A stretch of 23,389 nucleotides of DNA from a virus: positions 1 to 23,389 of IMG/VR virus record IMGVR_UViG_3300012000_000131; one strand, 5' to 3'. Positions 18,201 to 23,202 of this stretch are shown piece after piece. Within the stretch, counting starts at the first letter, position 1, and the number at the start of each line of letters is the position of its first letter. Below the pieces are notes generated by a model. The model searched no databases and was not told where the DNA came from. It saw nothing but the letters and a program-made list of their open reading frames with translations. Position numbers and translations under genes: made by a program.

Positions 18201-19042
18201 TGTCCTACAAGGGCGTGGTCACGGACTTCACGGGCACATTCCGCGTCGAGTCGGGGCTGCTCGGGGCGGGAGACGCGAGCCTTCGCATCTACGACGGGCA
18301 GCGCGAGGCGCGGGTCACGACCCTCCAATACGTCGAGTACGGCGGGCAGCGGCAGTTGTACTCCTTCGGCAGCGTGAGCCTGTCGGGGCTTCGCTTGCCG
18401 ACCTCCGAGGGGTGGACGCTTCTCTCGGGCAGCAATCTTGCCGCCCCCACGGTCAAGGTACATGCGCTCGACACGGTGAAGACCGCGAGCACCGTGGGTC
18501 GGTGGGGCGCAGAGGTCACGGCTCCCGCAGCCCCGGCGTTCGTAGGCAGCAAGGGTGCTATTCTTGAAGCCCGCCTCCAAGTGGCGTCCTACACGGCAGG
18601 CTCTCCGTCGCTCGTGGCTCCTGTGTGGAGCACCATCGTCCCGACCGCTCCCGGCGCGGGGGTCGAGGTACAGGTGCAACTCACGGCTACGGGGGTCGCG
18701 CTTGCTGACCGTTCGGGCAGCGTGGTCACCGCCTACCCCTTCGCATGGGGTGACGGGCAGTACCACACCTTCCGACTGCTCGTGGACACCACCGCGCTCT
18801 CGGTCACCCTCGTGGCCGACGACACGGTGCTTGGCTCTCTCGCGCTTGGCGGCTTCCCGACGACGGCTTCTTCGGGCTACCTGTTCGCGGACTTCGGCTT
18901 CGCAGGCACGGGCACGGCAGAGGTTCTGTGGGACGCGGTGTCCATCACCCCGCTCGCAGCGAACCCGCCCGTGGGAGCCGTCCTTGGTAAGACCTTGGGC
19001 GTGCCCGTCGCAGGCGGGGACTATGGCACCATTGACGGCTAA
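15215..19042 (+). CDS. Very large multidomain tail/fibre protein (1275 aa)
   Basis: I chose GTG 15215 because GAGGAG (15205-15210) lies 4 nt upstream; the frame is open further upstream, but that part lies inside the previous gene. Residues 15-45 are Gly/Tyr/Pro-rich (MYGSGAYSLMPIPPAGGYG). Residues about 48-148 fit a Big_5-type bacterial Ig domain (FRVEVFFSEEMLG ending NITDLAGNPIAP). The middle has beta-domains, the block VNPYEGEVYPLVPIPLTPVG and a basic patch RRRFPLGVVLPPYRRK near residues 575-595. The last 150 residues resemble a LamG/concanavalin-like sandwich (GQYHTFRLLVDTTALSVTLV). These folds commonly bind surface sugars or proteins, so a host-contact role is likely. The gene ends in TAA 19040-19042 in the same frame as the next gene. 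Confidence 0.8.
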   Translation: MPVYLPGPGPASPFTMYGSGAYSLMPIPPAGGYGEAPYGLSSYGSVDITPPTMTGANSLDGFRVEVFFSEEMLGDAVLVDPANYTFTATFGVPLTAVLVAPGTLGPFGGYTSVVVTHSGGTLGGDYILTAANITDLAGNPIAPAPANQAQFFSLGDTTQAVAVAGGDGKTVFLSFLDSNDNPQDLLTEAQFSPGTGSLASYEVETEYPVVPTVDAVEHPVSGDASQVALTLTGMTSTLYDAVVGPSRSLAYEGDEGLPDADPTFTGVEVGTGTSVSSTGVGLLLSKSAGGQYGWLLEDTTGRMVPGSTFRADFPLNLTGTTFNPAVTGSTLAVLSVSDGAVQVDVGLADVAGTRILTVTSGAFTAQVPFLWEGVAFTLTLLRNQKGAFYSLLVDGVPFLTFPIASATGVPLYAPGTAVILDSGFDVNLFCLVGVGLTATSTVFTSAWNFLHGLTETFTGSGVLARDRVYTKYGPLVKAWGDTTPATKNDVVVRVNGVPVPVASVNPYEGEVYPLVPIPLTPVGTTTVEVDYKWFATPAFPLAGLNTRGLNLNAWSQAKGHTAGALNPLPSTSRGVMPRRRFPLGVVLPPYRRKSPVRVGHKYYGWQRAYSALLNQFTTLRLNQNPRAISDGNLVAKGQATLVNYEGDTTPQAAPTPWLLLGQDAGGVVGDGTYRVVSNTSGGYDTGFGAVYYQEVDLSRTASVQFAGRLTVGAYAPDGVFTGVAFGAHNNRSLVLVGFVVVDGVRSLGLLRDPSRPDLAASWDFGLGRTATAVSQTEIEFSSTDFPRGLQAGDKLRVPSGPQAGVYEVAECGLSELDGVVTVTLTTSLPANVNTYGNDTFTVLFDMPWDEAETTFRLVATFPTGALTVFSGGRISGTALSLADLSAVGYTAQTGLLLPTLESGAVFWGAASRVATNTATWNFVRYAATPAPVISTVTGITNLADMSVLPDDTAQPWFVVEDFGQSAVASNLLLLKSNCADPTVDLVYGYGRLEPYLSYKGVVTDFTGTFRVESGLLGAGDASLRIYDGQREARVTTLQYVEYGGQRQLYSFGSVSLSGLRLPTSEGWTLLSGSNLAAPTVKVHALDTVKTASTVGRWGAEVTAPAAPAFVGSKGAILEARLQVASYTAGSPSLVAPVWSTIVPTAPGAGVEVQVQLTATGVALADRSGSVVTAYPFAWGDGQYHTFRLLVDTTALSVTLVADDTVLGSLALGGFPTTASSGYLFADFGFAGTGTAEVLWDAVSITPLAANPPVGAVLGKTLGVPVAGGDYGTIDG

Positions 19043-19064
19043 CCCACCCCCCCGACGGGCCGGC

Positions 19065-19081
19065 CGGGTTCCCCGAACTCG
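19065..19081 (+). terminator. Short hairpin between the 1275 aa and 483 aa genes
   Basis: CGGGTTC (19065-19071) pairs with GAACTCG (19075-19081), including one G-T pair, around a CCC loop. No T tract follows. It lies between a stop codon and the following GTG and may be a terminator, a processing hairpin or a structure affecting reading of the TAA. Confidence 0.4.
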
Positions 19082-19093
19082 TCGCTCACGGCG

Positions 19094-20545
19094 GTGCCCG
19101 TGGTCATGGACTACACCTCCTATGCGGAGGTGCGGCTGCGGCTCGACCCTGCTTGGGGCGTGTCGGTCTATCGCCCCGACTTGCCGCCTCCCCCCGGCTT
19201 CGTGTCCCCCGAGTTCGTCTCCGAGACGACCGACCCGAACGGCGCGTGGATTAACGTCGAGTACCGGGAACTCCCTGTTCACAAGGTCGCAGCCCCCGAG
19301 GTGCCGGGGCTGGCTTTCGGCGCGCTGAATAAGCGGAGCATCACGCAGCAGCGGTGGGGCACGGTCAAGTACCGTCTGCGGGGCACGCCGAACGGGAACT
19401 ACCTCGCACCTACGGGCATGGTGCTCAACCGTGGCACGGCTCTCACCTCGGGCGAGTACACCCTCGACAAGACCCCCGAGGTACGGGACATTCCGGCGCG
19501 GACGCTCACCGAAGTGTATGTGTGGGACGCCCACATGCACGCCTCGCGGGTGTTCCATGTCCAAGTGGACGGCGTGGTGCTCCCGACGAGCGCGTGGTCG
19601 TTCGACGCCGCCTCACAGGTCATTACGCTCGCGGCTCCGTTGCCGAGCGTGCTCTACCCCGTGACGGTGACGTTCACGGTCGGCAAGCCCGTCACCTCGA
19701 CCTATCTGTGCTCGCAGCCCGTGAACGAGACGGTCACGGTGCTCAACGAGGGCACGCCCCCGGTTCCGAAGAACAACCAAGACCTCCCCGAGACGCGGGT
19801 GGTCACGACCGACCCGCTCGACCCGACCGAGAGCAGCGTCACGTTCACGGCAGGTTCCGAGTCCCGCTACGTCGGGCTGAACTTCTGCGAGGCACGAGAC
19901 GGCGATAGCGTCCCGTTGTCCATCGCGTGCGACGGGCCTGCTCCCGGCATGGGCTTGGCCGAACTCGCCCTATCGGGCACCATGTTCTCCGAGTGGGAGC
20001 ACACGCGCATCCCCGGTGGCCCCGGTGGCACCTTCGGGCACGGCTCCCCGAGCGTGGGGGGCAGCACCGCGCACTTCCACCCCGGCGCAATGCTCACGCT
20101 TGGTGGCGGTCGGCCCACGAGCGCGAACGTCTACAACGTGCTGAACACGGCACTCTTGCAGACGAACCAAGCGGCACCGGGGTCGCTTGGCATGGGGCTG
20201 AACCAAGACTTCCGCATGGTCATGCGGGTCACCGCCCCCTACGCCGAAACCGTGGTGGCCGTGGCAGGGGACAACGTGCCCCCGTCTCTTGCTACTCCCG
20301 CGCTCCCGGTCAACCCCGATGGGGTGCCGAACCCGAACGGGCACGGAGCCTGTGTCGCAGAACTCGTGGACTACGCGCCCACGAACACCTCGCGGCTTGG
20401 GCCTTGGGGTGGCTTGATTTCCCTGTCCACGAACTCTTTGCTTGCGGGCGGGGCACAGGTCACGGGCACGGCGTTCCTGCTGAACGGGGGCAACCAACTG
20501 CCCGCACCGACCGTCACCCCGCTCAATATCCTCGCGGCCAACTGA
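19094..20545 (+). CDS. Virion structural protein (483 aa), start uncertain
   Basis: The frame is open from the codon after TAA 19040 to TGA 20543-20545. Candidate starts are GTG 19094, GTG 19100 and ATG 19106, none with a good ribosome binding site, which is unusual in this window. The N-terminal half is beta-rich (MDYTSYAEVRLRLDPAWGV, WGTVKYRLRGTPNG, RVFHVQVDGVVLPTSAWS). The middle has a Gly/His/Ser stretch near residues 310-345, with GGPGGTFGHGSPSVGG then TAHFHPGAML. The C-terminus continues as a compact beta-type domain. It probably belongs to the same fibre or baseplate appendage as the protein before it, as they share frame, strand and style. No enzyme motif is seen and I do not recognise the family. 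Confidence 0.75.
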   Translation: MPVVMDYTSYAEVRLRLDPAWGVSVYRPDLPPPPGFVSPEFVSETTDPNGAWINVEYRELPVHKVAAPEVPGLAFGALNKRSITQQRWGTVKYRLRGTPNGNYLAPTGMVLNRGTALTSGEYTLDKTPEVRDIPARTLTEVYVWDAHMHASRVFHVQVDGVVLPTSAWSFDAASQVITLAAPLPSVLYPVTVTFTVGKPVTSTYLCSQPVNETVTVLNEGTPPVPKNNQDLPETRVVTTDPLDPTESSVTFTAGSESRYVGLNFCEARDGDSVPLSIACDGPAPGMGLAELALSGTMFSEWEHTRIPGGPGGTFGHGSPSVGGSTAHFHPGAMLTLGGGRPTSANVYNVLNTALLQTNQAAPGSLGMGLNQDFRMVMRVTAPYAETVVAVAGDNVPPSLATPALPVNPDGVPNPNGHGACVAELVDYAPTNTSRLGPWGGLISLSTNSLLAGGAQVTGTAFLLNGGNQLPAPTVTPLNILAAN

Positions 20546-20594
20546 CGGGCGATAGCGGTACTATCCCCCACCACCCTACGAATAGAGGCTCCTC

Positions 20595-21230
20595 ATGGCG
20601 ACCATCCGAGACACCGTTCGCCCCGCTCACGAAGGCTCGCACATGGGCCTGCACCTTCCGTTCTCCGATGGGGCGAGGGGCTTGCAGGGCGAGTTCTTCG
20701 TGGAAATGCGGGACGCCCGCACCGGGGAACTGCTGCACTCCGACCACCGCAAGAACGTCATCACGCTCGACGCGAGCATCCTCGTCGCCCTGCTGACCCG
20801 CAACCCGACCTCTCGGGCCAACGGCGTCTACATGCTCGCGGTCGGCACGGGGGCCACGGGTGCGCTCCTGTCGCCCGACGCGCCCGACGCACGGCAACGC
20901 AAGTTGAACGGCGAGATTGCCCGCAAGGCGTTCTCCTCGACCACCTTCCGTGACGGCTCCGGTAACGCCGTGGCTATCCCCACGAACATCGTGGACTTCA
21001 CTTGCACGTTTTCCGAGAGCGAGGCGGTCGGCCCGCTGAACGAGATGGGCCTCATCAGCCCTATCTCCACCAACCCGCTCATCACGAACCCGAACCCGAA
21101 CGCCTTCCCGACGCGGGACACGACGGTTGACCTGTCCCTGTACGACATCTTGGTGAACTATCTCACGGTGAGCGTTCTGTCGAAGCCCAGCACCGCCACT
21201 TTGTCGATTACTTGGCGTTTGACCTTCTGA
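20595..21230 (+). CDS. Tail-fibre/baseplate appendage protein (211 aa)
   Basis: ATG 20595 has AGAGG (20584-20588) 6 nt upstream. Residues about 30-110 contain the pattern FFVEMRDARTGELLHSDHRK, NVITLDASILVALL and VYMLAVGTGATGALL, then RKLNGEIARKAFSSTTF. This arrangement, an NxITLDAS helix followed by LAVGTG and NGEIARK, I know from phage tail-fibre or appendage proteins of several tailed phages. The end is a beta-domain with VDFTCTFSESEAVGPLNEMG and a hydrophobic final strand. It closes the second structural gene block. Between 20546 and 20594 there is a small GATAG/CTATC inverted repeat (20551-20565) that might be an operator or weak hairpin. Confidence 0.78.
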   Translation: MATIRDTVRPAHEGSHMGLHLPFSDGARGLQGEFFVEMRDARTGELLHSDHRKNVITLDASILVALLTRNPTSRANGVYMLAVGTGATGALLSPDAPDARQRKLNGEIARKAFSSTTFRDGSGNAVAIPTNIVDFTCTFSESEAVGPLNEMGLISPISTNPLITNPNPNAFPTRDTTVDLSLYDILVNYLTVSVLSKPSTATLSITWRLTF

Positions 21231-21245
21231 TTTTGCGGTAGCGCA

Positions 21246-21280
21246 GTCATGTAGTTGACAAGCACGTTGGGGTCATGTAG
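21246..21280 (+). repeat. Direct repeat GTCATGTAG around the endonuclease promoter
   Basis: A variant-free 8-bp TCATGTAG occurs at 21247-21254 and again at 21273-21280, 26 nt apart. The second is preceded by G and the first by G in the sequence CAGTCATG, so the identical unit is 9 bp. The first copy abuts the -35 box and the second overlaps the -10 box, so a dimeric regulator binding here would block RNA polymerase. Confidence 0.5.
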
Positions 21281-21283
21281 GGT
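21255..21283 (+). promoter_or_regulatory. Sigma-70-type promoter for the homing endonuclease gene
   Basis: TTGACA (21255-21260) and TAGGGT (21278-21283) are separated by exactly 17 nt. The predicted transcription start lies near 21290, giving a very short leader that includes GAGGTG (21290-21295) ahead of ATG 21301. This is the clearest bacterial-type promoter in the window. Confidence 0.75.
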
Positions 21284-21300
21284 GCCGTAGAGGTGCCGAC

Positions 21301-22407
21301 ATGACCCCTTCATGCAGTACATGCGGTGTCGCAGTCGAGGGCTACTCGCCCCGCGCTGCCAACGTGAAGTGCGAAGCCTGCCGCAAGACCCCGCTCAAAC
21401 ATAAGCGAGGGGACGCCGAGGGCATGGTGTCGTGCCGCGTCTGCGGCTTGGCCCGCACTCGTCTCGGGAAGCACTTGCAGTCCGCGCACGACCTGTCGCC
21501 CGAAGCATACAGGGCGCAGTTCCCCGACGCCCTCGTAGAGGTCGAAGGGACACGGGCACGCTCTGCGGAGTGTCGGGCCAAGCAAGCCGACGCCGCTCGC
21601 AAGCGGTGGGCTTCTACCGAGGCCCGAGAGGAGCAGTCCGAACGTCTGCGGGAGTCAGCAGCATGGCGGGGCAAGTCTCTCTCGGACGCCCACCGCCTTG
21701 CCATTTCCGCAGGGGGCAGGGGTAAGGCCCACAACGTCTCCCCCGAAGGACGGTTGGCTCAAGGGGAGCAGGGACGCGCAGCACTTGCGGCCCTGCGCCT
21801 TCGTCCCGACCACCGTGCCAAGTTGTCAGCGGGCCAACTGCGACGGGTGGCCCGAGGAGAGAGGGTCGGGTTCCAAGTCCTCGGTCGGTGGGAGAAAAGC
21901 CATCAATCCCGCATTCGCAACGGCACGCTCATCCCGCAAGGAGGAGGGCGAGGTATCTGCGGCTTCCGCAAGGACATTCCGCACTACACGCGGAGCACCT
22001 TTGAGGCGAACTTCGCCCGCGTCTTGTTGCACGAGGGCGTGCCCTACGAGTACGAACCCACCCTGTTCCGCTTGTCGAATGGCGGGCACTACACGCCCGA
22101 CTTCCGGCTCCTTGCCGACCTTCGCGGGTGGGTGCCGAAGGGCTTGGTGGAACTCAAGGGGTGGCGCAAGAATGACGGCTCCCTCCCTGCGGACGCGGAC
22201 ACCAAACTCGCTGCGGTGAAGGAGGAGTTCGGGGAGGCCGTGTTCCCGCTTGCCCTCTGTGACGACGCATGGCGAAGCATCGAGAAACACTACGCCCCTC
22301 TCATCCCCCTGTGGGAGACGCCCCGGCGCAACCTGCGTTCCCACCCCGACCTCTACGCCGCAGACGGCACGTTCGGTGCCCCGGCTATGTCGGACGAAAG
22401 CCCGTAG
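21301..22407 (+). CDS. Free-standing homing endonuclease of PD-(D/E)XK type with zinc fingers (368 aa)
   Basis: ATG 21301 follows GAGGTG by 5 nt. Residues 5-27 hold a CxxC...CxxC zinc ribbon (Cys5, Cys8, Cys24, Cys27). Residues 45-63 form a Ros/MucR-like zinc finger (Cys45, Cys48, His58, His63) followed by DLSPEAYRAQFP. Residues about 98-142 are Ser/Arg-rich helices like NUMOD3 DNA-binding repeats (RGKSLSDAHRLAISAGGRGK). Residues 232-290 carry the nuclease: Glu235 in STFEANFARVLL, Asp267 in HYTPDFRL and Glu284-x-Lys286 in VELKGW, the catalytic layout of PD-(D/E)XK enzymes. Such proteins cut specific DNA to spread their own gene, and often sit between phage genes. No intron or intein is seen next to it. 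It is coupled to the gene after it by a 12-nt spacing. Confidence 0.82.
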   Translation: MTPSCSTCGVAVEGYSPRAANVKCEACRKTPLKHKRGDAEGMVSCRVCGLARTRLGKHLQSAHDLSPEAYRAQFPDALVEVEGTRARSAECRAKQADAARKRWASTEAREEQSERLRESAAWRGKSLSDAHRLAISAGGRGKAHNVSPEGRLAQGEQGRAALAALRLRPDHRAKLSAGQLRRVARGERVGFQVLGRWEKSHQSRIRNGTLIPQGGGRGICGFRKDIPHYTRSTFEANFARVLLHEGVPYEYEPTLFRLSNGGHYTPDFRLLADLRGWVPKGLVELKGWRKNDGSLPADADTKLAAVKEEFGEAVFPLALCDDAWRSIEKHYAPLIPLWETPRRNLRSHPDLYAADGTFGAPAMSDESP

Positions 22408-22418
22408 GAGCCGCACCC

Positions 22419-22922
22419 ATGTCCGACACCACCCTTCGTTCCGGCCTCATCCGGCTCGCACACGCGAACCCGAAACTTCGGCCTCACTTGCTCCCCTTGC
22501 TTGTGGGCACGGGGAGCAAGGTCGCCGCCGCGCTTGTCGTGACGGGCGTGAAGAAGGTGGAGGTTCATTTTTACCGCGTGGATGAGTGGCACTCGACCTC
22601 CGTGGAGGTGCATGTCTCCACCACGGGGTCGGGCAACCTTTCCCCACGGGACGCACGGGCATGGGCGACCGAACATTGGCGTGAGATTGTCTCCGCTATG
22701 CCTTCCTACCGCACGCCGCCTCCTGCGGAACATCGCTCCCCCCAAACCTACTACGACGAAGATAGGGATGAATGGGTGGATGAAGAAGATTCGGGTGACT
22801 ACCCGATGCCGGGGTTGGGGTGGGTTGACCCCAAGAGGGCTGACCCTCGGGCTATAGAACAAGTGGACACAAGCACCGAGCCACGGGGTGCCGTAATCCG
22901 ACTGTTGTGGAGCACTCGATAA
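22419..22922 (+). CDS. Small protein with LIRLA...RPHLLPLL motif (167 aa)
   Basis: I chose ATG 22419, preceded by AGGAG (22406-22410) and 12 nt after the endonuclease stop; longer readings overlap that gene. Residues 5-28 hold TLRSGLIRLAHANPKLRPHL ending LPLL, a helical leader I recall at the N-terminus of many phage proteins of otherwise different sequence. The next 60 residues form a beta/alpha domain (KKVEVHFYRVDEWHSTSVEV then a short helix ATEHWREIV). Residues 100-130 are very acidic (YYDEDRDEWVDEEDSGDYP). No catalytic site is visible. The base composition in the acidic part is a little more AT-rich than nearby genes. Function unknown. Confidence 0.75.
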   Translation: MSDTTLRSGLIRLAHANPKLRPHLLPLLVGTGSKVAAALVVTGVKKVEVHFYRVDEWHSTSVEVHVSTTGSGNLSPRDARAWATEHWREIVSAMPSYRTPPPAEHRSPQTYYDEDRDEWVDEEDSGDYPMPGLGWVDPKRADPRAIEQVDTSTEPRGAVIRLLWSTR

Positions 22923-22942
22923 ATCCTCGGCCCCGAGAAACG

Positions 22943-22981
22943 ACGAAGCCCTCCCCCACATGCCGTGAGGGAGGGCTTCGT
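22943..22981. terminator. Bidirectional hairpin terminator between convergent genes
   Basis: A perfect 13-bp stem, ACGAAGCCCTCCC (22943-22955) with GGGAGGGCTTCGT (22969-22981), encloses a 13-nt loop that can form a further CAC/GTG pair. It lies between a + strand gene ending at 22922 and a minus-strand gene ending at 23002, so it can serve both. On the minus strand it is followed by CGTTTCTC, a weak T-rich tail. Confidence 0.8.
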
Positions 22982-23001
22982 ACTTGGGAAGCAGCGCAGA
23001 A

Positions 23002-23100
23002 CTACTCGGCGTGGGCCGCGCTATCCTTGCTGCTGTCCTCGGACTTCTCCCCGGTGCAAGCGGAGAGGGCGAGAACGAACGGAAGCAGGTACTTGAGCAT
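23002..23100 (-). CDS. Tiny lipoprotein (32 aa) on the minus strand
   Basis: The minus-strand ATG (23098-23100) has GAGGAG about 5 nt upstream. Translation gives a lysine at position 3, a hydrophobic core YLLPFVLAL, then the lipobox LSAC with Cys15, and a polar 18-residue mature tail rich in Glu, Ser, Asp and Lys. This is the form of a bacterial lipoprotein: signal peptidase II would cut before Cys15 and lipid would anchor it to membrane. Thr follows the Cys rather than Asp, which in Gram-negatives favours the outer membrane. Phage lipoproteins of this size include receptor-blocking superinfection-exclusion proteins (T5 Llp) and outer-membrane spanins (Rz1). The tail lacks the Pro-richness of Rz1. 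A strong terminator follows. The reading frame is clear; the role is inference. Confidence 0.7.
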   Translation of the reverse strand: MLKYLLPFVLALSACTGEKSEDSSKDSAAHAE

Positions 23101-23176
23101 GGCGTCTCCTCGGTCAAAGCGGGCGGGAATGCCCGTCTATGGGGGGTCGGATAGCCCCTCCACCGAATAGCAGCGG

Positions 23177-23182
23177 TAGAGT
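23177..23182 (+). promoter_or_regulatory. TAGAGT -10-like hexamer ahead of the last gene
   Basis: GCGGTAGAGTGG contains TAGAGT 20 nt before ATG 23203, with GGAGAG between. The spacing places the start of transcription only about a dozen bases before the coding region. No -35 box is clear. The rest of the 23101-23196 gap, upstream of both divergent genes, shows no other feature I can name. Confidence 0.4.
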
Positions 23183-23202
23183 GGATACGGAGAGCCATGC
23201 AC

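Noticed and set aside
20551-20565. GATAG-CGGTA-CTATC inverted repeat as a terminator
   Set aside because: The 5-bp stem is weak and no T tract follows; kept only as a possible operator in the neighbouring gene entry.
22269-22418. Upstream extension of the 167 aa frame
   Set aside because: It lies inside the endonuclease gene; ATG 22419 has AGGAG at proper spacing and begins the recognised leader.
23101-23196. Promoter for the lipoprotein gene on the minus strand
   Set aside because: Several TA-rich strings exist, but none has a convincing -10 and -35 pair, so no position is claimed.
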